NCBI GenBank assembly: GCA_027972325.1
Contig: JAPMOS010000109.1
Span: 1-57,500 of the forward strand
Length of the DNA stretch: 57,500 bases
Origin: Paratrimastix pyriformis
Taxonomy: Eukaryota > Preaxostyla > Paratrimastigidae
Direction: 5' to 3'
Shown here in pieces: positions 9,963-20,505 of the stretch. The notes below the pieces were generated by a model. That model ran no database searches. It was not told the DNA's origin and saw only the letters and a program-made list of their open reading frames with translations. The position numbers and the translations under genes were made by a program. Within the stretch, counting starts at the first letter, position 1, and each line of letters starts with the position of its first letter.

Positions 9963-10687
9963 CAGCCACTCGCCCTTCGGGATCAGGGCCGCCGGGAGAC
10001 GGTACCGTTCAGTGGGGCGGCATTGATCACCCCTCCTCCCGCCGTCCTTCTTGGGGACCGTGAAGAGAGGGAGGACCGCCCTGGCGAACAGAGGCCACCT
10101 CCTTCACGGCACCTGCCTCCCTGAAGGCAGAGATTTCCTCCCCTAAGGCAGCCGAGTCCTCGGCCGAAAGCGGAATCTGAGAGGACCGGATGCAATGTTC
10201 CGGGGGAGAGGAGAGCCACTCCAGCTCGAGACCCCGCCCAATCACCCCACGGCTCCAATCCGACTGGAACCGCAGCCCGTCCCAGGCCGCCTGAAACCTG
10301 TTGAGACGGCCCCCCACTGGAGATGAGCCGGCCGAGACTCGATTGAGCTCCAAGGCCTGGTCCAGAGACAAGGACGCCGACTGCGCCCACACCCTCTCGG
10401 CCAAGACCCCCGGGGACGCGCCCCCCGCAAAGTCTGGGCCCTCCAGTGAGGGGACCTCCGGAGAAAGTCGAGAGGACCGACTCCAGAGTCAGGTCACCCG
10501 GGGGCAACCCAGCCGCGAGAGCCTGCTCCTCCGGAGACCGAAACGGCCCCAGGAAGAGAGACTCCGACACGGCCAGCCCGCCCGGGCGCGAAATGTCGAC
10601 GCAAGTCGGCACAAGTTCCCCCCTCCCCGCCCCAGAGACGATCGAAGGGACGACGCCATCATATTCGGGCGGTAGGGGAGCGGCGAT

Positions 10688-12910
10688 CTACTTTTTATGG
10701 AACGGAGCGCCCCGTCCACGGCCCGCCTGTTGAGGAGGGTGCGGGGCCGGAGGGCGAGGAGGCGCAGCCGGTCGAGACTCGGGGGCCTTCGGACGGGGCT
10801 CCTGGCGCGGGCGCTTCTGCTGACGATTGCGGGGCCGGAAGGGGCGCTGAGACCCTTCGCCACGGCGGGAGAGGCTCCTCTCCACCTTGTCCCCCTCGAC
10901 AGTGGCCTTTTGACCGTCCAGCTGAGCGGCCACCACCTCGGGGGCCCAGAGAAGCCGCGCAGGGTCCGGCAGCTTGGCTTGGACTGCCGGCTGGTCCGCG
11001 TAGAGGGACCTCTCGGAGAGTTTCTTGGCGATCCAAGCTTTAAGCTTAGACCAAGAAACCACGGCGGCCCAGATCTTCCTCAACTTGTTAGTCTCCGTGG
11101 AGGCTTCCGCGTTGATCTGGGCCGCCACCACCCCCAGCGTGGAGAGGCAATCCCCGATGAGGGGACGGACGCGCTCCAGCAGCCGACCGGCCACAAGTTG
11201 CGCAGCCGGCTGCAGGTCGGGTCCCAGCGCCTCAGCCACCGCCCCGGGGAGAGCGGCCTCAAGTCCCTTGAGGCCGAGGCGGGTGAGCTCCAGGCCCCTC
11301 GCCTTAAGCAACAAGAACTGTACGTGGGTACGAATGCGGCGCGAGTCCACCTCGCGCCGACGTTGGGCGTCCGCGGTCTCACCCCCCCGCGCTCCTCAGG
11401 TGGAGTCAACGGCGCTCCCAGGGGAAAACCCCTGGGGCAGGGAAGTCGTAACATATCGGCCAGACAGCTCCGCTGAATATTATCAGCGATTTCGTCTGGC
11501 CACTCGGACCGGAGGTCAGGGATCGCTGCCACCAGCAGCTCCCGCGCCCGCGCAACCACATCCGGAGGCACCGTCGACAAGTTGACGGTAGCCCCACCAA
11601 ATTCGGCGAGGTCAACAGCCGCGGCCAAAGGAAAATGGGGGACAAGGGGGTCAGCGACCCCTGTCTTCAGGCACCCCCACCCGCCGAAGGTAGTCCTTGT
11701 AGGACTCCTTAGCGGGTGGGAGAACGCCAGGCGGTACAACCGCCGCCCCACCGGTTTGGGCCGCGAGGGCCGCGAACCGTTCCTCCATGAGCCGGAAGAG
11801 GAGAGCCACCTCAGGCGACGTGCCCGGAGGCAACGACAAGCTCCCACAAGCGGGGGCCGAGGAAAGGGCACCACCCTGCCCGAGTTGGGACGAGGGCAAG
11901 CCGAAGCGCAACCCGAAGGTACAGGGGTACACGTGGCCGTGGCCACCGGGGGCACCAGCGAGGAGGGGGCCGCCGGAAGCGGAGTGCACGTGGCCGACAC
12001 AGCTGGGGGGCCCCCCGCGAAACGGGAAGGCGGCGCAGCCGCAGGCTCCCCGACGAGGGGGGGAGTGGACACAAGGCCCGCGCTCGAAGAGCGCAGGGTT
12101 CCTGGCCGGGTAGGCGGCCAGGGTCAAAGCATTAGGGGCCTGAGAAGCCAGAGGCGAACGAAGCGGAGGACGAGGCGATGGCGGCGGCCGGGGCGAAGAC
12201 GGAGGCGACTCGTAGACCGGGGTAGACTCCCAAGGAATTCCAGAGAGGGAACCGAAGAGGCCGAAGACTCCTCGTCAGAAGAGTCGGCCGAGGGCGTTCC
12301 CGCGGCCGAGTGCGGCCACAAGCCTGGTGCGGCGGGGACTCGAGGTCCGCGGGCAGGCGGACCGGGGCGGGGACAAAGGGGGCCGGCGGAGGAGGAATCC
12401 GCGGAAAGTGGAGCCCCTCCTCGAGGAGAAGCAAGACCCCCGGGCGAAGAGGGCCAGCCGTGGGCCATCGAGGGCAAGGCCGAGGGCGGGGGGAGTGGGG
12501 GCGCCAGAGCAACCCCAGCCCCGCCAGGCGTCGAAGACGAGGCGCGCGCGGAGGCCGAGGCCGGAGCCCCGGATTGGACGAAGGGCGAGGGGAGAGCGGG
12601 AGCCGCCGCACCACTCGCAACGCCCGCCGCAGGCAAGAGAGGCGCCACGCCCGCCGCAGGCAAGAGAGGCGCAACGCCAGCCGCAGGCAAGAGAGCCGCC
12701 GGAGCCGGAGCCGATGGCGTGACGGCCGCCGCCACCGGGGCAGGAGCCACCGGGGAGGAAGCCACCGTGGCGGAAACAACCGCGGGAGGTGCGGGACGCG
12801 GGACGTCGGGCACCGGAGGCGCCGGCGCGGCCGAAAGCCTCGCCCCAGCAAACTGGCCAAGAGAAAGGTCGGCCCTACCGAGCGGACCGGGATCAGATGA
12901 GATGATGTGA
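10688..12910 (-). mobile_element. element A part: gag-like region (fossil)
   Basis: Upstream of the RT in element sense lies a long Pro/Ala/Arg-rich region. Its most ordered part (about 10,990-11,350) reads as helical protein (LLLKARGLELTRLGLKGLEA, TNKLRKIWAAVVSWSKLKAW), followed by a basic Arg/Pro/Gln tail suited to nucleic-acid binding. I see no zinc knuckle. Around 12,630-12,690 a 30-bp Ala/Gly-rich unit repeats three times. Element B interrupts the region just upstream, at 12,920. Confidence 0.55.
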
Positions 12911-12979
12911 AGGAGGTAGGTCCTTCCTATGTCGGACCTCCAGCCCCCCCTTTCGCTCCGCCCCTTTTTCTCCTTCCTC

Positions 12980-13110
12980 ACCCAGGAAGGACATGATGGA
13001 GTTTGCTCTCGTGTTTACACCAAAACCGCATCTTTAAAGATAATTAAAATTTTGATAATATCCCCCCGGCATAGGGCTCGCTACTCCCGCTTTCTTTGCG
13101 GTTTTCGCAC
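12980..13110. repeat. element B left inverted terminal repeat
   Basis: The segment from acccaggaaggacatgatgg to gcggttttcgcac is the reverse complement of 17,975-18,105. It includes an AT-rich core (ttaaagataattaaaatttt) that contrasts with the GC-rich surroundings. Confidence 0.9.
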
Positions 13111-13239
13111 ACTTTCATGTCTACACCACTGTCTGTCTTCGGCCGCCGACGACCACCTCCTGGCTGCCCTCGAGAAAGGGGCAGAAAAGAAGCAGCGCAC
13201 GCACAAGAAGGCTGCCCTCAAGAAGCCTTGTGCACCTGG

Positions 13240-14460
13240 TGCGTCAGCTGCGGAACCCATGGAGCTGGACGAGTCGGCTGGTTCATTGGCCCCCGCAGGA
13301 CCTGCGCCTCAAGGGCAAGCGCCTGTGACTGGCGAGGCTGCGGGGATGGTTGGTTCTTCAGTTTCTGGAGAGGAGTCAGGGGCTGCTGCTCCTGCTGCTT
13401 CGGCGCCCGCCTCTCTTGGTGCTTCGGCTTCTTCTGGTGCCGTGGCCTCTTCTGGGCCGGGTGCGCCCCAAGTGCCAGTTTGGCTTCTTCTGGTTCAAGT
13501 ACGGCCCCTTTTCGGTGCCGTCGAAGGAGGCCCTCGCTATCATAGCGGCGGCAATGCCGCCTTTTCAACGAGGTCTGTGTCAATCACATGCACACGCACT
13601 CACTGTACCCGGTCCGATAGCCTCGGCTCCTTCTGCGAGCGGGGTACCTGACTGTGGAGAGCCGGGAGAATCCGAGGAAGACGCGGAGAAATCCGTGTCG
13701 TCTGAGGATGACCTTCCGCAGATCTCTTTGCCCCGGCGGCGCAGGGCGAAGTACCCGAGAGCGTTCGGCTCTGGGTGGGAAGAGGCAGGGAGGCTCTGAC
13801 AAGAGCTCCCTTGGCCAAGAGTATCCTTCAAGCTCTTTTGAAGAAGTATCCTGCCTTGGGCTTCGATTATCGGCACCCACTGGCTGAGCCTGAGAAGCTC
13901 GGGCTGGATTTACCTGCCCTCCGGAAGACCCCGCTGGGCGCGCCGGAGGTTGCTTCCCTCCTCGAAGCCCAGTGGGCCGATCTTATGTTGATGCGCCGCA
14001 TGCTGGTTCCAGCTTTGATGGAGGTCTCGGGCACTGCTGACCCGGATCCAGACGTGATTCAGGGTCACTTGGGGCGCTTGTCCCAGGTCCTTGAAGTGGC
14101 CCTCTCCCGGGTTGAGAGGACCCGCCGTGATCGATTGGTTCAGCATGTCCACCCGGGGCTCCTCCCTCGCTAAGGGCGCGCCCCTGAGGACGCGATGTTC
14201 TTGGCCGAGGACCTGTCTGCGCTGGAGAACCGCGCGGAGCGGGTTGAAGGTGGCTCAGCAGGCCCCACGCTCGCGGAAGCTTCGAAGCTTCCCCCAAGGT
14301 CCAGCCTCGGCCTGCGGCCCCCAGGTTCCGTGGGCGGCCGAATGCCCCGCGGCGTCATTTCGCTCAACGTCGAGGACGCCCGATGGCCGCCGCTACTGCT
14401 GCTGGCGCCGCCCCTGCCGCCGCCCCTGTGGCCAACACTAAGCGTGCGCGAGTTGAAGCC
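13240..14460 (+). mobile_element. element B part: gag-like region (fossil)
   Basis: The region starts Ala/Gly/Ser-rich (about 13,240-13,500). It then becomes ordered and helical around 13,800-14,170 (LAKSILQALLKKYPALGFDY, SLLEAQWADLMLMRRMLVPA, GRLSQVLEVALSRVERTRRD), and returns to a Pro/Arg-rich tail by 14,450. Position between the left repeat and the RT makes a gag-like role likely. I see no knuckle or protease motif. Confidence 0.5.
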
Positions 14461-14586
14461 AAACAGGAAGCTGCTCCTTATCTTCGTCCCTTCGGGGGGG
14501 GTTGAGAGGGAGGGTCAGGAGGGGGCGCTGGCCTTAGCGGAGCGGGGGTCGACGCTCCCGGAAGCGGGCCTCGCCCCTTCACGGGG

Positions 14587-16600
14587 ATGCCCTGTGATCA
14601 TCAAAGAAAAGAAGCAGTCAGAGAATTGCTTTTTCGAAGAGTGTCTAGCCATTTGCGCCCAGACCTCGGAATTGAGGGACTTTCCAAAGAAACTGTCCTC
14701 AAGACTGGAGCAATGGCGGAAATTGGAATCCCCGAGTCGGGCCTTTGCCTTGAAAATCCTGGAAGAGGGTTTTCAGGTGGACTTCGAGGTTTGTCCGAAG
14801 AAAGCGTTCAGACCTCGTCCGGCGAAGCAGCTGTCACAGGCTGCCTCGATGGCCATCTCTCAGGAGGTGGCAGAAATGCTGGAGCTGGGGGCAGCAAGGG
14901 AGGTGGGGAGCCCGTTACCGGAGGGTCTCCTGATCCAGACCTTGTTTACGGTTCCGAAGGGGGATGGGACTTTACGTCCGATTCTCGATTGCCGTCCCAG
15001 CAATCAATATGTGGCCCCCTCCATTTCAAGATGGAGGGGTTACAGAATGCCATGTGCCTTCTGAGGGAGGAAGACTTCTTAACGAAGTTGGACCTCAGAA
15101 AGGCTTACTGGCACATACCTGTGGCCCCGACCTCCCAACCCAGGCTTGCATTCGCCTGGGGCCGGCAAACGTTTGTGGCGACGGCCATGCCCTTTGGGGC
15201 GGCCCGGGCCCCGTTCACCAAATTGATGAGGCCGGTTGTGGAGCAACTCCGGAGGGAGGGGGTGAGGATCGTTGTGTATCTCGACGATCTCCTCATTCTC
15301 TCCCGGACTCTGGAGGTCACAGCAGGATGTATTGAGGACTCTCAGATTACTCTGCGGCCTGGGCTTTGCAATCAGCCAGAGCAAGTCCGTCTTCACCGGG
15401 GTGAAGCAGATCATCTTCCTGGGGTTCCAGCTGGACTCCAGGAGGTTGAGGATTACCCTTCCGCCCGAGAGGGTCCAGGCCTTGTTGGCTATGCTGAAGA
15501 GCCTGGAAGGGAAGAAAGTGGTCCAGACCCGTCGCTTGGCGCAGGTGCTGGGGTCATTGGTCTCGACCAGGCCGGCGGTGGTGCCGGCCTGCTTGCATCT
15601 CTTCCACCTGGAGAAGTGCAAGGTGAGAGGAGTGAGCAAGTCGGGGTGGCACGGGACATCGACACTGACCGACGAGGCTCGGAGAGAGCTGCTGTGGTGG
15701 TCCACGGCGATTCCCCTCAACGGTGCGTCCACAGCTCCGCCGAACCCGACGCGGGTGCTGCAGACCGACGCCAGCTCTATGGCGTGGGGAGCCACGCTGG
15801 AGAATGGTGCCGTACCCCTGGAGGCCAGGGGGAACTGGCGGGAATCGGAGGGGGAGACAGCGAGACATATAAACTGGCAGGAACTCAGTGCCCTGCTGTT
15901 CGGTCTCCGTGCGTTCCGTCCATTCTTGACGGCCGGCACGTGTCTGCGCTGGCAATCGGACTCGATGGTAGCTACCTCGGCGGTCCGAGCGTGGAGAACC
16001 TCGAGTCCTCACCTGCTGTCCCTGCTCTTGGAGCTTTGGGAGCTCTGCCAGGAAATGGGAGTGACGGTCGTCCCCGAGCATATTGCCGGGGTGACCAATG
16101 TCCGGGCGGACTGGCTGTCGCGGATGACAGATTCGTCCGACTGGAAACTCAATCCCAGGCTCTTTGCCTGGGCCTGTCGGGAACTCCGTTATCGCCCCGA
16201 GCTCGACGCCTTCGCTACGATGAGCAACGCTCAGGTGGGGAGGTTTTGGAGCCTGCGGCCAGACCCTTGTGCCGAGGGCCAGGATGCCTTTGTCCAGGAT
16301 TGGAACAAGCAGGCAGTCTATGCGAACCCACCGTTCAACCAAGTGGGCCGGGTATTGAGGTTGATCAGACTTCAGCGGGCCACGGCGATGCTGGTGTTGC
16401 CAGTGTGGAAGTCGGCCACATGGTGGCCGGATCTGATGGGCATGGTTCTCAGAGGGCCGCTGCTTCTCCCCAATACCGAGGAGACGTTCCTCCCCGGGTT
16501 GGGGGGGAACTCGGTGGGAGTGGGCCCGGCTCACTGGAGAGCGATGGTTCTCCTGGTGACGGGGCGACCACTGAGGGAACGGACGATTCTTCGTCTGTAG
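14587..16600 (+). mobile_element. element B part: reverse transcriptase, RNase H and Dam-like methyltransferase region (fossil)
   Basis: RT motifs: TLFTVPKGDGTLRPILDCR (about 14,940), LTKLDLRKAYWHIPVAP (about 15,075), TAMPFGAARAPFTKLM (about 15,183) and the catalytic VVYLDDLLILS (about 15,270). RNase H follows: LQTDASSMAWGATLENG (about 15,760), INWQELSALLFGLRAF (about 15,870), EHIAGVTNVRADWLSRM (about 16,077). Behind it LDAFATMSNAQVGRFWS and YANPPFNQVGRVLRLI (about 16,205-16,360) fit the Dam-like methyltransferase domain of DIRS-type elements. Confidence 0.85.
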
Positions 16601-16639
16601 ACTGCTTCATCGAACTGGAGGACCTTCAGGATCCGGTGG

Positions 16640-17608
16640 CGCTCGGAAGAGTCGCGCCAGACATGTGTCCAATGTTCTGTCCGGAAGGGATGGACGAACG
16701 GGCGGTTTCTATCATGAAACACGCATGGTCCGGATCCCGGGCCAAGGCCATCTCCATTGCATGGCGGAGGTGGTCAGAGTGGGCCGAGGGGAAGGGACTT
16801 GATCCTTTTCAGGCGTCTCCGGTTGGCCTGGTGAACTTCCTAGCGGAGAAGTTTGGTGAGAACAACTTCTCAGCGAAGTGGTTTGCGAACATTGCGAGTT
16901 GCATATCGACTAAGCTCGCGGTGTTGTCAGGAAGACGGATTGGCGCGGATCCTTTGGTCACAACCTTTTTGGAGGCCGTGCGTAAAATGCGGCCCTCCAA
17001 GCCTAAGATAGAGGAATCTCCTGATCTTGGGGCGTTGCAGAAGGCGATCGCGGACCGTGGAGCGAATGCGAAGCTTTCGAGGATTTCCTCTTGGGGAAGC
17101 TGGCGGTCCTGTTGTTGCTTTCGGGCTGCGCCCGGGCGACATGACTCGCATTGCGGTCTCGAAGTCCCGTTTGGGACGGGACCATTCGCTGATGCTGACG
17201 CTGAAAACCAAGACGTCAAGAGGACAATGGGTCCTCAAGAAGGTGGAGGGGCTGCCAGCAGACCCTACCCTTTGCCCACACTGTTGCGCGTCGGAAGTCC
17301 TGCGGCGGAAGGTGCCGGGGGATGCCGACTCTTTTTTCGTGGCTCGAAACCACAAGGCCCTTGGAGCCCAACGGGTTTCGAAGCTGGCGCGTGGGCTGAT
17401 GACAGAGGCTGGAATCCCAGCCAGGTTTCGGACATACGCCCTCCGTGGGGCGGGTGCCTCGAAACTCTTGGAAAATGATGTGCCAGAGCCCGTCGTCCGT
17501 CGAATGTATGGCTGGACGGAAAAGTCGGCCGTATTGGATCGACACTATAATCGGGCGAACCCCAAAAAGGCTCCGCTGGAGACCATTTTCGCGGGTATCG
17601 AGGAATGA
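16640..17608 (+). mobile_element. element B part: tyrosine recombinase region (fossil)
   Basis: A helical core-binding region (AWSGSRAKAISIAWRRWSEW, about 16,720-16,780) precedes the catalytic part. An arginine box is seen near 17,130 (FGLRPGDMTRIAV), a second box near 17,430 (RTYALRGAGASKLLEN), and YGWTEKSAVLDRHYN with the candidate nucleophile tyrosine near 17,545. The frame ends just before the ICR, as in other DIRS elements. Confidence 0.8.
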
Positions 17609-17616
17609 GATCTTTG

Positions 17617-17751
17617 AAAACTCCATCATGTCCTTCCTGGGTGAGGAAGGAGAAAAAGGGGCGGAGCGAAAGGGGGGGCTGGAGGTCCGACATAGGAAGG
17701 ACCTATCGGACCGCCCTGAGCGACCCCCTTTCGACTCCGAACCCAGGAAGG
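17617..17751. repeat. element B internal complementary region (ICR)
   Basis: The left half is complementary to the element's left end (12,920-13,010). The right half is complementary to its right end (about 18,093-18,141). They join near 17,705 (ggacctat / cggaccgcc), reproducing a circle junction and fixing both termini of element B. Confidence 0.9.
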
Positions 17752-17974
17752 CCTACCCCACCCCCAAAGCTTCCCACTGTGTCGAGGAGACGCGACGGGA
17801 CTGCTGGGAGTGCCGGGGAGCAGGTAGGGACGAGGAGGTTGCGAACGGCGGTCAGGTTTCTTCACCTTTCTTCCTGACCAGGAGAAGCCGGAAGGGTGTC
17901 CTTGTCTTCTGCTGAGCTCCCAGGCATTCCCCACTTACGCCGCCCTGCGGGCGGCTGGGAGGAGAGGGTGAAGG

Positions 17975-18105
17975 GTGCGAAAACCGCAAAGAAAGCGGGA
18001 GTAGCGAGCCCTATGCCGGGGGGATATTATCAAAATTTTAATTATCTTTAAAGATGCGGTTTTGGTGTAAACACGAGAGCAAACTCCATCATGTCCTTCC
18101 TGGGT
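17975..18105. repeat. element B right inverted terminal repeat
   Basis: This is the inverted partner of 12,980-13,110, again with the AT-rich core. The last 36 bp of the element (to about 18,141) are unique to this end and recur in the ICR. Confidence 0.9.
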
Positions 18106-18141
18106 TCGGAGTCGAAAGGGGGTCGCTCAGGGGGGTCCGAT

Positions 18142-18657
18142 GAGTCGTGCCAAACAGAACGACAGACTTCTCCACCGCGACCGAATTGGCCGAGAAGCTT
18201 CCGACAGGCAAGAGCGCCAAAGTAGGGCTCCTACGGTCAGGGAAAGAATGAGATGATCGAAGACCGTGAAAGAGCAGCAGACATGGCCGCATTCACGCAC
18301 ATAGTCTCCATAGGCACAGAAACCGAAGGCTCGTTCGCCGAAACCGGCGGAGCGGAGGGACTATGCGAAACAGATGATCGGTCAGTCCGAATCACCGCAA
18401 ACCAATCCAACACGGTTCACAAGTCGAACCGCGTGAAACTGGTCGAACAGCAAGGAGCCGACCTCGAGACGGAGGCTCCATTTGCGTCTGAAGAAAGAAG
18501 ATTCGTGCGCGAACGGGGGGGGGGGGGGGGGTTGTGAGTGAGGGGGTGGTCTGGGCGGGTGTTCCGTGGCGGGGGTTACAAGGGCGGGGGTTACATGGGG
18601 GGTGGGGGCATGGCGGCCGATGGCATGCTCAGGAAGGGCGGCGGGGGCAGCGAGGAG
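18142..18657. mobile_element. element A leader upstream of its gag-like region
   Basis: This stretch continues element A beyond the nested element B. It contains a 17-G run (about 18,518-18,534) and G-rich repeats of the form GGGGGTTACA (18,570-18,600). I see no convincing coding content, but the gag-like frame may begin here in element sense. Confidence 0.6.
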
Positions 18658-18772
18658 CGGGGTGTAGCTGGCTATTCGTGCCGGTATCCGGTTGATTCTT
18701 TTCTTCTTTGCGCGAGGTAGGAAGATGCGCCGAACGCATCACTTCAAACGAGTAGAGAATATCTCTACTCCG
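18658..18772. repeat. element A right inverted terminal repeat
   Basis: Exact inverted partner of 6741-6856. A further 61 bp to 18,833 form the unique right end, which recurs complemented in the ICR at 6966-7020. Confidence 0.9.
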
Positions 18773-18833
18773 AGGAACACAATAAAGTGTTCCCTAGAGT
18801 GTAACTTAAGTTTTGGGAAGTATCGACCCAAAA

Positions 18834-20022
18834 CCCGATGCAGGTCCCCCCCTCACCCCACCACAAAAGCGAAATGTACCGACCTTACCCTCACGTCTCT
18901 TTTTGCTCGCAGCCTCCGATTGCGCAACAGCTGCTTCTGCATCCCGTTTCTTCTCCTCAATCTTCCCGGCTTCTTCCATTTGCTCCATCGTCATCCCAGA
19001 TTGTTCTTCAGTCTTGTTCATTGGAAAATAGCAAGAGGCAGCGAGAGAATCAACGCAAAAAACGGGGCAAAGGAATTCAAAACTCGAGGGTCTATGCGAC
19101 CGGGGGAGTTCCAAATCGTCTTCATAGATGAGCACCTCAAAGGAGGGGTAGGAACCCTCCACAAGCGGCTCAGCGAATCCGTCCCTCTCCATTGCCAATG
19201 TCAAGTTTCGATAGTTGGGCGAGGACGAGTCCAGAGGCTTCCTGAATCGAACCGGAACACGGACTCTCTGCGACAGAAGACACCATCCAACAAACCACCA
19301 GTAAGACCACGATCACATTGATAGGGCCAGGACCCGATGCAGGTCCCCCCCTCACCCCACCACAAAAGCGAAATATACCGACCTAACCCTCACGTCTCTT
19401 TTTGCTCGCAACCTCCGATTGCGCAACAGCTGCTTCAGCATCCCGTTTCTTCTCCTCGATCTTCCCGGCTTCTTCCATTTGCTCCATCGTCATCCCAGAT
19501 TGTTCTTCAGTCTTGCTCATTGGAAAATAGCAAAAGGCAGCGAGAGAATCGACGCAAAAATCGGGGCAAAGGAATTCAAAACTCAAGGGTCTATGCGACC
19601 GGGGAACCATCCCTCTCCATTGCCAATGTCAAGTTTCGATAGTTGGGCGAGGACGAGTCCAGAGGCTTCTTGAATCGAACCGGAACACGGACTCTCTGCG
19701 ACAGAAGAGACATCATCCAACAAACCACCAGTAAGACCACGATCACATTGATACCCGATGCAGGTCCCCCCCTCACCCCACCACAAAAGCGAAATATACC
19801 GACCTTACCCTCACGTCTCTTTTTGCTCGCAGCCTCCGATTGCGCAACAGCTGCTTCTGCCTCCCGTTTCTTCTCCGGCTTCTTCCATTTGCTCCATCGT
19901 CATCCCAGATTGTTCTTCAGTCTTGTTCCTTGGAAAATAGCAAAAGGCAGCGAGAGAATCGACGCAAAAATCAGGGCAAAGGAATTCAAAACTCAAGGGT
20001 CTATGCGACCGGGGGAGGTCCC
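18834..20022 (-). CDS. tandemly repeated first-exon module (X-intron-Y) of the unrecognised host gene
   Basis: Three head-to-tail copies begin at 18,834, 19,333 and 19,754 (units of about 499, 421 and 270 bp). Read on the minus strand, exon X starts at an ATG and encodes MNKTEEQSGMTMEQMEEAGK, then IEEKKRDAEAAVAQSEAASK and KRRE: a charged, probably coiled-coil N-terminus. An intron candidate follows (starting gtgaggg, ending tctgtcgcag), then exon Y (RVPVRF(K/R)KPLDSSSPNYR...). Exon Y is nearly complete in the first unit, shortened in the second and absent from the third, so the junctions differ between copies. The complete exon Y lies beyond element A at 6383-6676. The family is not recognised, and which copy is transcribed is unknown. 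Confidence 0.5.
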
Positions 20023-20074
20023 TCCTCCCTCCCTCCTCCCCCCCCGGGAGCAGGTGCACCCATTTAAATGTTTT

Positions 20075-20190
20075 GTGGTGGGTGGGTGATGGGTGGGTGA
20101 TATGGGTGGGTGGTGGGTGGTGGGCGGGTGGTGGGCGGTGGGGTGGGTGGGGTGGGTGGGGTGGGTGGGGTGGGGGGGGGGGGGGGGGTG
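20075..20190. repeat. (GGGT)n / G-rich microsatellite
   Basis: Imperfect TGGG/GGGT repeats end in a pure G run of about 18 at 20,170-20,188. It directly abuts the RNase H fragment. Confidence 0.9.
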
Positions 20191-20194
20191 GTCC

Positions 20195-20505
20195 GGCACA
20201 GAGCATCGAGCAGGGCATCCCAGCACACGAGTTGTGGAGAGTGACGGACCTGCAGGACATCAGCTCGATAAACCCGCTCGAATTGGAAGCGGGCATCAGG
20301 TCACTCCACCTGTTCCGGGAACAGGTCACGGGCAAGTCCGTACTTTGGTTCTCGGACAATTCGTCTGTCGTGTGGTCAGTCGGCAGACTCAAGTCACAGA
20401 GTCAGCAGCTCAACACCCGGTTGAGAAAACTCTGGGAGTTCTGCCAGACACACCGGATCACCCTCACCACAGAGCACATTCACGGCACCGACAACGTGAG
20501 AGCGG
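20195..20505 (+). mobile_element. RNase H fragment of a third retroelement (fossil)
   Basis: A short plus-strand stretch reads NPLELEAGIRSLHLFREQVT, then LWFSDNSSVVWSVGRLKSQS and RITLTTEHIHGTDNVRAGE. The SDNSS..VWS and EHIHGTDN motifs match the RNase H part of DIRS-like or related elements. It differs in sequence from A and B. Both ends run straight into microsatellites (G/T-rich on the left, GA on the right), so it is a small remnant. Confidence 0.7.

Larger units (their letters stand above)
12920..18141 (+). mobile_element. DIRS-like tyrosine-recombinase retroelement B, nested in element A
   Basis: Element B lies on the plus strand inside element A, opposite in sense. It has inverted repeats (12,980-13,110 and 17,975-18,105, identical where compared), unique end segments, an ICR at 17,617-17,751, and the order gag-like, RT/RNase H/methyltransferase-like, tyrosine recombinase. 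The ICR puts the ends at about 12,919/12,920 and 18,140-18,142. Its protein motifs and repeats differ from element A, so it is a separate lineage and not a second copy. Because it interrupts A, it inserted later. It appears broken at a few places; the near-identical repeats suggest a recent arrival. Length about 5.2 kb. Confidence 0.88.
6716..18833 (-). mobile_element. DIRS-like tyrosine-recombinase retroelement A, with element B nested inside
   Basis: Element A is read on the minus strand. Parts in its own order: right inverted repeat, leader, gag-like region, RT/RNase H/methyltransferase-like region, tyrosine recombinase, internal complementary region (ICR), left inverted repeat. The ends are fixed in two independent ways. 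The ICR at 6919-7058 contains the complement of the left end fused directly to the complement of the right end (junction at 6965/6966), as expected of a DIRS circle intermediate. The host repeat unit at 19,311-19,348 also carries the uninterrupted target (gggccagga joined to cccgatgcagg). No target-site duplication is seen, which fits recombinase-mediated insertion. The inverted repeats are identical over about 110 bp, so the insertion looks young. Without the nested element it is about 6.9 kb. Its frames show a handful of apparent breaks, so I treat it as a fossil copy. Confidence 0.9.

Noticed and set aside
8246-10124. Plus-strand frames opposite the RT and RNase H region of element A
   Set aside because: Arg/Pro/Gln-rich shadows of a GC-rich coding strand; all recognisable motifs are on the minus strand.
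15079-16534. Minus-strand frames opposite the RT region of element B
   Set aside because: Shadows; the RT, RNase H and methyltransferase-like motifs are all on the plus strand.
6716-18833. Reading the whole inverted-repeat structure as a DNA transposon with terminal inverted repeats
   Set aside because: No transposase, no target duplication, and the RT, tyrosine recombinase and ICR point clearly to DIRS-like elements.
18834-20022. CRISPR-like or satellite interpretation of the tandem units
   Set aside because: Units are 270-500 bp, contain exon-intron structure and occur three times only; no short-repeat/spacer pattern.
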